Shown here one piece after another: positions 35,785 to 44,264 of a stretch of 64,000 nt of DNA. Positions within the stretch are counted from its first letter, which is position 1; each line of letters opens with the position of its first letter. This DNA is from Fumia sp045615345. Lineage in GTDB: Bacteria; Bacillota; Clostridia; Oscillospirales; Ruminococcaceae. Location: positions 1 to 64,000 of the forward strand of contig JAZLER010000023.1 of assembly GCA_045615345.1 (NCBI GenBank), in the 5' to 3' direction. Both the position numbers and the translations under genes were made by a program. Under the pieces are notes generated by a model. That model worked only from the letters and a program-made list of their open reading frames with translations, searched no databases and was not told the DNA's origin.

Positions 35785-36921
35785 TTAAATTGATGATAAT
35801 ACAAATTCGCGTGCTCGTTTTTCGGCTTCAAGAATATTTTCAACAGTGATTTCGCCGTTTCCATCAAGCTCAAGCACCTTTTCGTTAAGGTCGAAAATAT
35901 CGAGATATGAAATCTTTTCTTTCAAGAAAAGTTCAACTGCAGCCTCGTTACAGCAATTCATAAGTGTGGGATAAAGTTTTCCGCGTCTGATAGCCTCTTT
36001 TGCAACCTTAAGCGCTGTAAAAGTATCTTCGTCAGGCTTGTGAAAACTTAAATTCTTCACATCCCATAAATTGAGTTGTTTTGTAGGACAGGCAGTTCTT
36101 TCAGGATAGGTAAGTGCATACTGAATAGGAATTTTCATATCTGGTACACCGAGCTGTGCAATGACGGAAAAATCCTCGTATTCTACAAGCGAATGAATTA
36201 TACTTTCACGATGCACCAAAACCTCGATATTCTCAGGCTCCACATCAAAAAGCCAGTAAGCTTCAATAAGCTCAAGACCCTTGTTCATCATTGTAGATGA
36301 GTCAATTGTAATTTTAGCTCCCATATCCCAGTTTGGGTGTTTTAAGGCATCGGCTTTGGTGATAGTTTTTAGTTCCTCTCTTGTTTTTCCAAAAAAAGGT
36401 CCGCCCGAGGCCGTCAATAATATTCTATTCACTTTACAGTTATGATATCCGTTTAAAGACTGAAAAATTGCAGAATGTTCACTGTCAACAGGCAAAATTT
36501 TAACATTTTTCTCTTTTGCCCTTCTCATAACAAGTTCGCCACCCGTTACAAGGGTTTCTTTGTTGGCAAGAGCAATATCTTTTCCGCATTCAATAGCAGT
36601 GAGCGTAGGTCTTAAACCTATCATACCGCTGACAGCATTCAGAACTGTATCAGCCTCATCAACTGCCGCCGCTTCACACAATCCCTCGATACCTGTTACA
36701 ACCTTGACATCAAGGTCAGCAACACGGGTTTTAAAGCTATTATAACGGCTTTCATCGTAAATACAGACGAGGCTTGGTTTATAGCATCTCGTCTGTTCTT
36801 CCAAAAGCTTTTCATTTCTGTTTGCGGCAAGTCCCACCACTGTAAAGTTATTTGCTTCACAGACAGTAAGCGCCTGAGTTCCTATAGAACCTGTTGATCC
36901 TAAGATGGATAACTTTTTCAT
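35785..36921 (-). CDS. dxr: 1-deoxy-D-xylulose 5-phosphate reductoisomerase
   Basis: NADPH enzyme producing MEP from DXP. 378 residues: nucleotide-binding ILGSTGSIGTQAL, ALANKETLVTGG, the metal-binding and catalytic LPVDSEHSAIFQSL region, ASGGPFFGKTREEL, and TIDSSTMMNKGLE. C-terminal alpha-helical domain is complete. Located between cdsA and rseP. Confidence 0.97.
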   Translation of the reverse strand: MKKLSILGSTGSIGTQALTVCEANNFTVVGLAANRNEKLLEEQTRCYKPSLVCIYDESRYNSFKTRVADLDVKVVTGIEGLCEAAAVDEADTVLNAVSGMIGLRPTLTAIECGKDIALANKETLVTGGELVMRRAKEKNVKILPVDSEHSAIFQSLNGYHNCKVNRILLTASGGPFFGKTREELKTITKADALKHPNWDMGAKITIDSSTMMNKGLELIEAYWLFDVEPENIEVLVHRESIIHSLVEYEDFSVIAQLGVPDMKIPIQYALTYPERTACPTKQLNLWDVKNLSFHKPDEDTFTALKVAKEAIRRGKLYPTLMNCCNEAAVELFLKEKISYLDIFDLNEKVLELDGNGEITVENILEAEKRAREFVLSSI

Positions 36922-36934
36922 TGAAAGCCTCCGA

Positions 36935-37762
36935 TTATTTAATTATAGGTAAAATTCTTATCAAAAGATAAAGTGTAGGTGCTACAAAGATAAACGAATC
37001 AAACCTGTCCATTATACCACCATGACCAGGCAGAAGTTTGCCGTAATCCTTAATGCCTGTCTGTCGCTTGATAACAGATGCTGCCAGATCCCCTATCATA
37101 CCGACTGCCGAGCAAATCAGCGCTATAATAACAGCGTTTAAAAAGTTAATTTCAATTACAGTACCACGATTTTCAAGCAAAGCTCTGTATCCGATGCACA
37201 AAACTATAAAAAGAATTACAGAAAAACTAAGGCCTCCGACAGCACCTTCAACAGTCTTTTTGGGACTGATTACGGGAGCAAGTTTGTGTTTACCGATAGC
37301 GCATCCTACAAAGTATGCACCTGTGTCGGTAAGCCAGGCCGCCGCACAGATAAGTACTGTATAAAATATACCATGTGTCTTGTAGTCACGAAGCAGAACT
37401 GTCATAGAAAAAGCTATCGGTACTGCTAACGAAAAAAAGAAAGAAACAGCAATTTCTTCAAATCTGACAGTGTTGTGGCAACACAGCAATACTGCAAAAA
37501 GAACACAGATAAACAAAACAGTAATATAGATAGAAAAGTATCTGTTTCCTACTACTTCAAAAAACGGAACAATCAGCGCATAGATAAATGACGATACAAT
37601 TAACGCTTTGTTTTTAACCAAAGATGTACTGTGTAAAAGCTCATATACAGCCATTGAGCCGATTAAAGAAATAAAGATATTAAAGACTATTGTATTGTAG
37701 CAAAACAAAGCTGCAACCAAAACTAAAAGAGCCAGAGCCCCGGTAATAATGCGTTGTTTCAT
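36935..37762 (-). CDS. cdsA: Phosphatidate cytidylyltransferase
   Basis: Integral membrane enzyme forming CDP-diacylglycerol from CTP and phosphatidate. 275 residues from the ATG at 37762, where GGTGGGGTG is properly spaced and the codon follows the uppS stop; an upstream in-frame extension would lie inside uppS. About eight transmembrane segments and the C-terminal signature SVIKRQTGIKDYGKLLPGHG followed by GIMDRFDS. Confidence 0.94.
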   Translation of the reverse strand: MKQRIITGALALLVLVAALFCYNTIVFNIFISLIGSMAVYELLHSTSLVKNKALIVSSFIYALIVPFFEVVGNRYFSIYITVLFICVLFAVLLCCHNTVRFEEIAVSFFFSLAVPIAFSMTVLLRDYKTHGIFYTVLICAAAWLTDTGAYFVGCAIGKHKLAPVISPKKTVEGAVGGLSFSVILFIVLCIGYRALLENRGTVIEINFLNAVIIALICSAVGMIGDLAASVIKRQTGIKDYGKLLPGHGGIMDRFDSFIFVAPTLYLLIRILPIIK

Positions 37763-37763
37763 A

Positions 37764-38474
37764 TTACACCCCACCGAAACGACGGTTTCTTCTGTTATAT
37801 TCTTCAATTGCTGCATCTAAATCAGCAGGCTTAAAGTCAGGCCAGAGAATGTTGTCCATAAAAACATACTCCGCATAGGCAGATTGCCAGATAAGGAAAT
37901 TTGAAAGCCTGTATTCCCCACTCGGACGGATAATCAGGTCAACATCAGGCATTCCCGCGGTGTAAAGCGAATTACTTAACAGTTCTTCATCGATATCATC
38001 AGGGGAGATTTCACCTGCAGCCACCTTTTTGGCAATACTTTTTGCAGCAGCAGTAATTTCATTACGGCCACCATAGTTGATAGCAAGATTAAGGCAAAGT
38101 CCTGTTGCATTTTTGCTGGTTTCCTCTGCTCTTTTCATCTTGCTTTGAATATCTTCATCAAACGCCGAAAGGTCGCCTAAAAAACGAACCTTGATATTTT
38201 CCTTGATATACGCATCCATCTCATCAAGATAATTACGCAAAATCTTTAAAATACCATCAATTTCGTCTTTTGGGCGTACCCAGTTTTCGGTAGAAAATAC
38301 ATACATTGTCATATAAGGGATTCCGATTTGATTTGCATATCTTGCAATGGTACGGAAGGTTTCAGCACCAGTACGATGCCCGAATTTACGCGGAAGTCCG
38401 CGTTTTTTCGCCCATCTTCCGTTGCCGTCCATTATAACCCCTATATGTGCAGGAAGATTTTTCTGTTCAGACAT
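37764..38474 (-). CDS. uppS: Isoprenyl (undecaprenyl) diphosphate synthase
   Basis: cis-prenyltransferase extending farnesyl diphosphate to the undecaprenyl carrier used in wall synthesis. 236 residues: IGVIMDGNGRWAKKRGLPR with catalytic D16, GHRTGAETFR, VFSTENWVRP, INYGGRNEI, and IIRPSGEYRLSNFL near the C-terminus. Three bases after frr. Confidence 0.96.
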   Translation of the reverse strand: MSEQKNLPAHIGVIMDGNGRWAKKRGLPRKFGHRTGAETFRTIARYANQIGIPYMTMYVFSTENWVRPKDEIDGILKILRNYLDEMDAYIKENIKVRFLGDLSAFDEDIQSKMKRAEETSKNATGLCLNLAINYGGRNEITAAAKSIAKKVAAGEISPDDIDEELLSNSLYTAGMPDVDLIIRPSGEYRLSNFLIWQSAYAEYVFMDNILWPDFKPADLDAAIEEYNRRNRRFGGV

Positions 38475-38476
38475 AT

Positions 38477-39031
38477 TTAGATCTCCATGATCTCTTTTTC
38501 TTTGGCAGAAATCATCTTATCGATTTCATCACAGTATTTGTCTGTGGATTTCTGTGCATCCTTTTCACCGTCTTTTACATCATCTTCGGTGATTTCTTTA
38601 GCTTTGAGCATTGCTTTGATTTTATCAATAGCATCACGGCGGCTGTTACGAACAGCAACTTTTGCATCTTCACCATATTTACGGATTTCTTTAGCCAAGT
38701 CCTTACGGCGTTCTTCTGTCAAAGGCGGGAAATTCAAACGAATAGCTTTACCATCATTGTTGGGATTGATTCCGATATCGGATTCATTGATTGCTTTTTC
38801 GATAGCTTTCAATGTAGAAACATCCCAGGGCTGAATCATCAAAGTACGCGCATCAGGTACAGAAACAGCAGCCATCTGGTTGATGGGAGTAGGTACACCA
38901 TAGTAATCTACCTGAATTTTGTCAAGTACACTGGGGTTAGCACGACCTGCACGGATTGAAGCGAGTTCTTTACCGAGTGCTTCAACGGATTTATTCATCT
39001 TTTCATCGTATTTTTTAAGAGTTTCTTTCAT
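38477..39031 (-). CDS. frr: Ribosome recycling factor
   Basis: Splits post-termination ribosomes with EF-G. 184 residues, the standard two-domain size: coiled-coil domain I with SIRAGRANPSVLDKIQVDYYG and RRKDLAKEIRKYGEDAKVAVRNSRRDA, and domain II with VSVPDARTLMIQPWDVS. Follows pyrH by 16 bases, as in most Firmicutes. Confidence 0.97.
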   Translation of the reverse strand: MKETLKKYDEKMNKSVEALGKELASIRAGRANPSVLDKIQVDYYGVPTPINQMAAVSVPDARTLMIQPWDVSTLKAIEKAINESDIGINPNNDGKAIRLNFPPLTEERRKDLAKEIRKYGEDAKVAVRNSRRDAIDKIKAMLKAKEITEDDVKDGEKDAQKSTDKYCDEIDKMISAKEKEIMEI

Positions 39032-39047
39032 TACTATCTATCCTTTC

Positions 39048-39758
39048 TTATTCGGGAATTACAACAGTTCCCACATTTTCACCTTTAACAGCATCAACAA
39101 TATTCTGAGGATTTTTAAGGTTGAATACCAGAATCGGTATACCGTTATCCTTACACATTGAAGCAGTTGTAGAATCCATAACACCCAAGTTTTTAGCAAG
39201 TACTTCACTGCATGTAACAGTGTCGTATTTTACAGCATCATCAAACTTATTGGGGTCTTTATCGTAAACTCCGTCAGCCATAGTAGCCTTGAAGATTACA
39301 TCAGCTTCAATTTCTGCAGCTCTTAAAGAAGCCGCAGTGTCTGTTGAGAAGAAGGGGTTACCTGTACCGCAGCCAAAGATTACAACTCTTCCCTTCTCGA
39401 GATGTCTTACAGCGCGGTTTCTTATATAAGGTTCAGCAACCTGCTGCATAGAAATAGCAGTCTGTACCCTGACATCAACGCCCTGTTCTTCAAGCGCATC
39501 AGCTACAGCCAAAGCGTTCATAGCAGTACCGAGCATACCGATATGGTCAGCTCTTGTTCTGTCCATAGCGCCTGAGCTTCTGCCTCTCCAGAAATTACCG
39601 CCACCTACAACAATACCAATTTCGGCACCGAGTTTTGCGGATTCAGCGATTGCCTTGCAGATAGGGTTGATTGTATCGAAATCAAGACCGAACTTCTTGT
39701 CCCCTGCCAAAGCTTCACCACTGAGCTTTAAAAGGATTCTTTTATACTTAAGATCCAA
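39048..39758 (-). CDS. pyrH: UMP kinase
   Basis: Hexameric bacterial UMP kinase, UTP-inhibited. 236 residues from a TTG at 39758: LKYKRILLKLSGEALAG, GIVVGGGNFWRGR, ADHIGMLGTAMNALA, GTGNPFFSTDTAA. The TTG is chosen because GGGAGTG lies six bases before it and the family normally begins a few residues before KYKR. In-frame ATGs at 39773 and 39785 have no ribosome binding site. First gene of the operon, behind the promoter at 39793-39821. Confidence 0.93.
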   Translation of the reverse strand: MDLKYKRILLKLSGEALAGDKKFGLDFDTINPICKAIAESAKLGAEIGIVVGGGNFWRGRSSGAMDRTRADHIGMLGTAMNALAVADALEEQGVDVRVQTAISMQQVAEPYIRNRAVRHLEKGRVVIFGCGTGNPFFSTDTAASLRAAEIEADVIFKATMADGVYDKDPNKFDDAVKYDTVTCSEVLAKNLGVMDSTTASMCKDNGIPILVFNLKNPQNIVDAVKGENVGTVVIPE

Positions 39759-39792
39759 GGAAAACACTCCCATCAAAATATTCATTATATCT

Positions 39793-39821
39793 ATTTTACA
39801 ATATCTTTCCTTTAAAGTAAA
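39793..39821 (-). promoter_or_regulatory. Promoter of the pyrH-frr-uppS-cdsA-dxr-rseP operon
   Basis: Minus strand: -35 TTTACT (39816-39821), 17-base spacer, -10 TAAAAT (39793-39798). It lies in the gap after the PRPP synthetase terminator. Confidence 0.65.
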
Positions 39822-39855
39822 GATAATCTTGAAAATTTTACAGTTTCTACAAAAA

Positions 39856-39887
39856 TATTCCCGTCCTTTTTACAAAGAACGGGAATA
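39856..39887 (-). terminator. Intrinsic terminator after the PRPP synthetase gene
   Basis: Stem of 14 positions (one mismatch) around CCCGT/ACGGG with a four-base loop, followed on the minus strand by TTTTTG. It begins three bases after the stop codon. Confidence 0.85.
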
Positions 39888-39890
39888 ATA

Positions 39891-41093
39891 TTACTTACTT
39901 TCGTCAAGTTTGAGCTGACTGTTCACTTTATTTTCACGATTTTTTTCCATAAGTTTATGGATACGGTGTACAGGGTTCAAAAGATTGCTGATAGACTGGT
40001 CGTGATTAAGGTTGTCCACAATATAAGCAATATACTTGGACATATCAACTTCAGCATACCATTCGCGGCTTAAAAGCTCGGGAGTACGGTATATGAGGTT
40101 AGTTGTAAATACTTTTGTGATATAACCTTTCTCAAAAGCAGCATCAAATTTCTCAAGACCATCTGTGAAAAGACCGAAAGTTGTGCATACAAAAATTCTA
40201 TTAGCACCTTTAGCTTTGAGTTTTTCACCGATATCGAGAACAGACTCACCGGAAGAAATCATATCATCAACGATGATAAGGTCTTTACCTTCAACATCTG
40301 AACCCAAAAATTCGTGAGCAACAATGGGGTTACGGCCGTTTACAATAACGGAATAATCCCTTCTCTTGTAGAACATACCGAGTTCAACACCCAAAACAGA
40401 AGAATAGTACATACATCTGGACATACCGCCTTCATCGGGAGAGATAATCATAATGCGTTCTTTATCAAATTCAATATCAGGAACATTTTTAACAAGCGCT
40501 TTGAGGAACTGATATGTAGGCTGAACATTTTCAAAACCTTTAAGCGGAATAGCATTCTGCACGCGTGCGTCATGAGCATCAAAAGTAATGATGTTATCAA
40601 CACCCATATTAGCGAGTTCCTGGAGCATCAAAGCACAGTCCAAAGACTCTCTGGAGGAACGCTTATGCTGTCTGCCTTCATAAAGCATAGGCATAATAAC
40701 ATTAATTCTTCTTGCTTTACCGCTTGCAGAAGCGATAATACGCTTGAGATCCTGGTAATGGTCGTCAGGACTCATAGAAACATCTTTACCATACATTTTG
40801 TAGGTAACACCATAGTTAAAACAGTCAACCAATATAAAAAGGTCGTGTCCGCGAACAGATTCTTTCAGTGTACCTTTTGCCTCACCTGAGCCAAATCTCG
40901 GGCAAACTGCATTGAGTTCATAAGAATCTCTGCAATAACCGATAAAATCTCCGTCTGTTAAAACTTCTCCGTGGCGCATACTACGCCAATCTGCGAGGTA
41001 TTTGTCAACTTTATGAGTTACCTCCTCGCAACCTTTCATTCCCACCAGGCTTAACATACCGACGGGTATTGATACTTCATGAATTGAATCCAT
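39891..41093 (-). CDS. Divergent, long ribose-phosphate pyrophosphokinase homologue
   Basis: Phosphoribosyltransferase-fold protein resembling PRPP synthetase, which makes PRPP from ribose 5-phosphate and ATP. At 400 residues it is about 85 longer than ordinary Prs. Recognisable blocks: flexible-loop region YEGRQHKRSSRESLDCALM (138-156), FDAHDARVQNAIP (171-183) replacing the usual DLHAxQIQGFF, ISPDEGGMSR (217-226), KRRD, and the PRPP loop VDDMISSGESV (275-285) where canonical enzymes have DDxxDTAGT. Extra residues lie near 50-80 and at the charged C-terminus. Monocistronic with its own promoter and terminator. Activity is likely but not proven, because key loops differ. Confidence 0.78.
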   Translation of the reverse strand: MDSIHEVSIPVGMLSLVGMKGCEEVTHKVDKYLADWRSMRHGEVLTDGDFIGYCRDSYELNAVCPRFGSGEAKGTLKESVRGHDLFILVDCFNYGVTYKMYGKDVSMSPDDHYQDLKRIIASASGKARRINVIMPMLYEGRQHKRSSRESLDCALMLQELANMGVDNIITFDAHDARVQNAIPLKGFENVQPTYQFLKALVKNVPDIEFDKERIMIISPDEGGMSRCMYYSSVLGVELGMFYKRRDYSVIVNGRNPIVAHEFLGSDVEGKDLIIVDDMISSGESVLDIGEKLKAKGANRIFVCTTFGLFTDGLEKFDAAFEKGYITKVFTTNLIYRTPELLSREWYAEVDMSKYIAYIVDNLNHDQSISNLLNPVHRIHKLMEKNRENKVNSQLKLDESK

Positions 41094-41129
41094 TTCGCAT
41101 TCCCCTTCCGTTATTTTATTTATTAATTC

Positions 41130-41158
41130 TATTATATAAAATTTTTAAACATTTTGCA
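41130..41158 (-). promoter_or_regulatory. Promoter of the PRPP synthetase-like gene
   Basis: Minus strand: -35 TTGCAA (41153-41158), 17-base spacer, -10 TATAAT (41130-41135), followed by a short AT-rich leader and GGAAGGGGA before the ATG. Nothing else is recognised in the AT-rich gap 41094-41230. Confidence 0.72.
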
Positions 41159-41231
41159 AACTTTTTTATATAGGAAAATTTATAATTTTTTGGCAATCTT
41201 TTGGGCATTTTGTAGAAAAGAATAAAAAATC

Positions 41232-41256
41232 AGAGGTTTTCGCTATGAAAACCTCT
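41232..41256 (-). terminator. Terminator of the SleC-like cluster
   Basis: Perfect 10-bp stem AGAGGTTTTC/GAAAACCTCT with loop GCTAT, then ATTTTTTATT on the minus strand. The stop codon of the last gene (41243-41245) is inside the loop. Confidence 0.85.
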
Positions 41257-41767
41257 TGGGGTAAACAGTTTTACTGTGAACATTATACGCCCTTGCAATT
41301 TCATTCCAGGTTAAATTATCTGTTTTTCCGTTGATTTCCCTGCCTGATTTTTCCTGAAACTTTTTGACAGCATCAATAGTTTCTTTCTCATATCTTCCGC
41401 TTAACGGGAGTTTTGGTATGTTGTAAAACTTATTCCCTAAAGCTATCAGCATTAACTGTAAAAAATATACTTCATCGCCAACTGACCCGGGTGAGAGTAC
41501 AAAATCCGATGACGGAAAAGCCTCAATACATACAGGTTTCCCGGTAGCTTCGGCGATTTTTAAGTATTCAATATATATCTTTTCCCAGGTTTTTTCGTCA
41601 ACTACTCCCGTTACGGGAAGTGAATTCAAACGCTGAAACTCCTTCACTGCATCTTTAGTTTCCTCTCCGTAAATTCCGTCAATTATAATCAGCGGAATAT
41701 TATTCTGATACCTTGATATAGTGCGAAGAAATTTTTGAAGTTCTCTTACATCTTCCGGATTGTTCAT
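41243..41767 (-). CDS. Protein of two peptidoglycan-binding repeats
   Basis: 174 residues with two PG_binding_1-like repeats (about 5-70 and 93-160), each with the family pattern LQ-x-FLR, DGIYGEETKDAVKEFQ and GVVDEKTWEKI. No catalytic domain, signal peptide or membrane helix. The repeats resemble those of the SleC-like protein encoded just upstream (12-base gap), so it may help anchor or regulate cortex hydrolysis in the spore (inference). Confidence 0.8.
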   Translation of the reverse strand: MNNPEDVRELQKFLRTISRYQNNIPLIIIDGIYGEETKDAVKEFQRLNSLPVTGVVDEKTWEKIYIEYLKIAEATGKPVCIEAFPSSDFVLSPGSVGDEVYFLQLMLIALGNKFYNIPKLPLSGRYEKETIDAVKKFQEKSGREINGKTDNLTWNEIARAYNVHSKTVYPKRFS

Positions 41768-41779
41768 AATAACCCTCCT

Positions 41780-43168
41780 TTAAGAAATCTCATAGCCTGG
41801 GAACTGTCCGCTTACACGCTGTGAACCCATAGTAACATCTTCATACAGACTTACAATTGCATTCCAGGTGTTTTCACCGACTACACCATCAACTGTAAGC
41901 CCAAAAATTGACTGGAATATCCGCACTGCATTCTTTGTATCTTCGCCAAAATAACCCGTTACAGGAATTTTTGGAACTGACGGAAAATAATCCGAAATTC
42001 TCCTTAAATAACCCTGCAGAGTTTCCACATTCTCTCCCCTGTCACCCTGTCTTAAAGGTGTTCCGGGATAAGTAGCGGGACTTTCGAAATCAGCATCAAG
42101 AACATCCACTATTCCTTGATAACTCCGCCAGAGAGCATTCCAGGTGCTTTCGCCCACCACTCCATCGGGGCTTAAACCATAAGTTTTCTGAAAAGCGATT
42201 ACAGCTTCTTTTGTTGAGTTACCAAAAACACCATCAACCGAAATTGGTGGTATACTTTCATTGAAATTCGCAATGGTAGAAAGAAAATATTGCATAATCC
42301 TTACCTTTTCACCACTATCGCCCTCTTTAACGGTAGTCGTATACTGTTTTGAAACTTCACTCAGCGATACACCCTCCGAATTAAGTTCTGCAAGCCTTTT
42401 CACCGATGCGTACAGATAAGCAATTCTGTACCAAGTACTCTTTCCGACAATTCCGTCTTCTGTAAGTCCGAAAACCCTTTGAAACGCCTTCACTGCTGAT
42501 TCTGTCTGCAGATTAAAAACACCATTTACAGGGTTTATCTTTGGTATTGCAGGATAGTTTCTTGAAATTCTGTTAAGTCTTATCTGCAGCAAACGTATAT
42601 CATTGCCGGCATTACCAAGCCTTAATGGAGTTCCGCCGTATGAACCGGACGGCAAATCGACAGGTGCATTGAAGACTATATCAATATTGTCGCCATAGTA
42701 TCGTTTGAGTATCTCATAGGGTGCAAGCCCCCGATTTGCAAGGGTCACGCTTCCCCATTGTGAAAGCCCGTCACAGGTAACTTCTATACCATCACAAAAC
42801 TGTGCAAAAAGTGGTTCAGTAAACCCCTGACGCCTTATGTAATCGTTGAACAGCTCATCAACAATTGTCGATACACTGTCGTATATATCCCTGCCGTGGA
42901 TGTATTTCTGGTCAAATTGCGTAGAATTGGTTATATCGAAATCATAACCGCGGCTTCTGTACCACTCGGTATAAAACCTGTTGAGGGCAAAAGATACCTG
43001 AGCATAAATATTTGCTCTTAAAGCATTTTCGGGCCATGTAGGATATATTTCACTTGAAGCGACATTTTTAATATAGTCGGGAAAGGTTACCGTTACATTT
43101 TCAGCATACTCATCGGGCCTTCCTAAATGCACAGTTATATATTCAGGTATAAAAGGTATTCCCGTCAT
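41780..43168 (-). CDS. sleC: SleC-like spore cortex-lytic enzyme without its pro-domain
   Basis: Cortex hydrolase required for clostridial germination; the SpoIID-type fold cleaves cortex glycan. Residues 1-165 are a SpoIID-like catalytic domain beginning EYITVHLGRPDEYAENV, with the conserved acid E40 in VASSEIYPTWPENALRA and the second motif CDGLSQWGSVTLANRG (132-147). Three PG_binding_1 repeats follow (about 182-257, 280-355, 371-445); SleC as I recall it has fewer. The protein starts at what is the pro/mature junction in known SleC. The start ATG has AGGAGG overlapping the upstream stop (TAGGAGG). No signal peptide, as expected for a mother-cell spore protein. Confidence 0.82.
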   Translation of the reverse strand: MTGIPFIPEYITVHLGRPDEYAENVTVTFPDYIKNVASSEIYPTWPENALRANIYAQVSFALNRFYTEWYRSRGYDFDITNSTQFDQKYIHGRDIYDSVSTIVDELFNDYIRRQGFTEPLFAQFCDGIEVTCDGLSQWGSVTLANRGLAPYEILKRYYGDNIDIVFNAPVDLPSGSYGGTPLRLGNAGNDIRLLQIRLNRISRNYPAIPKINPVNGVFNLQTESAVKAFQRVFGLTEDGIVGKSTWYRIAYLYASVKRLAELNSEGVSLSEVSKQYTTTVKEGDSGEKVRIMQYFLSTIANFNESIPPISVDGVFGNSTKEAVIAFQKTYGLSPDGVVGESTWNALWRSYQGIVDVLDADFESPATYPGTPLRQGDRGENVETLQGYLRRISDYFPSVPKIPVTGYFGEDTKNAVRIFQSIFGLTVDGVVGENTWNAIVSLYEDVTMGSQRVSGQFPGYEIS

Positions 43169-43177
43169 AAAATCCTC

Positions 43178-43810
43178 CTAAAGATCAGCACTTTCACTTT
43201 CTATAACAATCTTTTCTCTAATTGTACTTTCATTTTCAGGGACAGGTATCATTTCAACGGGCTGAACCGAGTTTTCTCCACCAAAAACCGGTACATTGAT
43301 GTTTTCTACCGTATAAAACCCGTTAGCATCTACTCTTATGTTATATTCAGCATACGGGTGCTCGTTACCTTCAGACTGCGACAACTCTTTTGGTGGTGCA
43401 GGAAGAAAAAACAAATCAGTTTCACCGCTGATATTGGTTTTCGTGAAAATTTGCAAAGCCTCATTGCCATCAAAAACCCTTGAAATAGTGACATCGGCAC
43501 CCTCTACGGGAAGTCCTTGTCTTGCCGTATATACATAGACTTTTATTCCACCACTATCGGTGTCCCGGTCTTCGCTTTCTTTTACGGGGTATTCAATTAC
43601 TGGTACCTCATTCGGATCTGTAAGCGGTACGTTTTCCTTGAAAGCCACCGGAGGTACAGCATTTAAATCCGTATCCCTCACCGTTATAATATCTGTGTTC
43701 TGTTGACTTTTATCTGAACCACAGGACGGCTCGTTCCCACTGTAGTATTTATACTTTTGCATATCAGCCTTATACTTTTCTACAAGCGCATTAAAATCAT
43801 TACCTGACAT
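43178..43810 (-). CDS. SleC pro-domain-like protein (separate gene)
   Basis: 210 residues; a Cna-B/carboxypeptidase-regulatory-like beta domain (about 70-175: IKVYVYTARQGLPVEGADVT, then TNISGETDLFFLPAPPKE and the NIRVDANGFYTVENINVPVF region) followed by an acidic tail. The N-terminal about 65 residues are low complexity and charged. From memory, SleC proteins carry a comparable beta domain as the N-terminal pro-region removed by Csp proteases; here it ends just before the catalytic gene, with a nine-base gap. It has its own stop codon, and the next gene has its own ribosome binding site, so this is a real split rather than an obvious sequencing error. Preceded by GGAGGTGAT. Confidence 0.68.
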   Translation of the reverse strand: MSGNDFNALVEKYKADMQKYKYYSGNEPSCGSDKSQQNTDIITVRDTDLNAVPPVAFKENVPLTDPNEVPVIEYPVKESEDRDTDSGGIKVYVYTARQGLPVEGADVTISRVFDGNEALQIFTKTNISGETDLFFLPAPPKELSQSEGNEHPYAEYNIRVDANGFYTVENINVPVFGGENSVQPVEMIPVPENESTIREKIVIESESADL

Positions 43811-43827
43811 AATATCACCTCCGTTTA

Positions 43828-43856
43828 TATATATGAAAAAAGCTCCCCGTCTATGA
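43828..43856 (-). promoter_or_regulatory. Sigma-E-like promoter of the SleC cluster
   Basis: Minus strand: TCATAGA (43850-43856), 14 bases, CATATATA (43828-43835), compared with sigma-E KMATATT-N13 to 15-CATACAHT. The -35-like element is in the upper stem and loop of the upstream terminator. Same spacing as the element before spoIIIAA. Confidence 0.45.
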
Positions 43857-43866
43857 CGGAGAGCTT
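43840..43866 (-). terminator. Terminator of the asp23-to-ridA operon
   Basis: Stem AAGCTCTCCGTC/GACGGGGAGCTT (one mismatch), three-base loop, then TTTTC on the minus strand; begins five bases after the ridA stop. Confidence 0.85.
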
Positions 43867-43871
43867 AAAGT

Positions 43872-44246
43872 TTATTTTACTGCGATTGCTTCGATTTCGA
43901 ACAAAGCACCTTTAGGAAGTGCCGCCGCCTGAACACAGGAACGAGCAGGTTTTTCGGTAAAATATTCTGCGTAAATTTCGTTTACTGTTGCAAAATCATT
44001 TATGTCAGCAAGGAACAAAACAGTTTTAACAACATCTTTGTAATCCATTCCGGCCGCATTTAAAACCTTACCGAGGTTTTTTAAACTTTGTTCAGCCTGA
44101 GCCTTAATTCCGCCTTCAGCTAAAACTCCTGTTTCAGGAAAAAGACCAATCTGACCCGAAGTGTAAAGGGTCTCCCCCACTTTAACAGCGTGTGAGTAAG
44201 GTCCTACTGCGGCAGGAGCGCCGGTTGCATTGATGATTTCTTTCAT
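43872..44246 (-). CDS. ridA: RidA-family enamine/imine deaminase
   Basis: Hydrolyses reactive enamines and imines made by PLP enzymes. 124 residues from the ATG at 44246 (AAAGGAAG eight bases before); the in-frame TTG six codons earlier lies across the ribosome binding site. Seen: INATGAPAAVGPYSHAV, YTSGQIGLFPETG, the substrate-binding arginine in EKPARSCVQAAALPKGA and the terminal EIEAIAVK. Last gene of the long operon. Confidence 0.94.
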   Translation of the reverse strand: MKEIINATGAPAAVGPYSHAVKVGETLYTSGQIGLFPETGVLAEGGIKAQAEQSLKNLGKVLNAAGMDYKDVVKTVLFLADINDFATVNEIYAEYFTEKPARSCVQAAALPKGALFEIEAIAVK

Positions 44247-44264
44247 TTTATATCTTCCTTTCAA

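Noticed and set aside
41780..43810. Frameshift or assembly error splitting one sleC gene
   Set aside because: The second gene has a perfect AGGAGG site and ATG with proper spacing, and the split coincides with a domain border; still worth checking in relatives.
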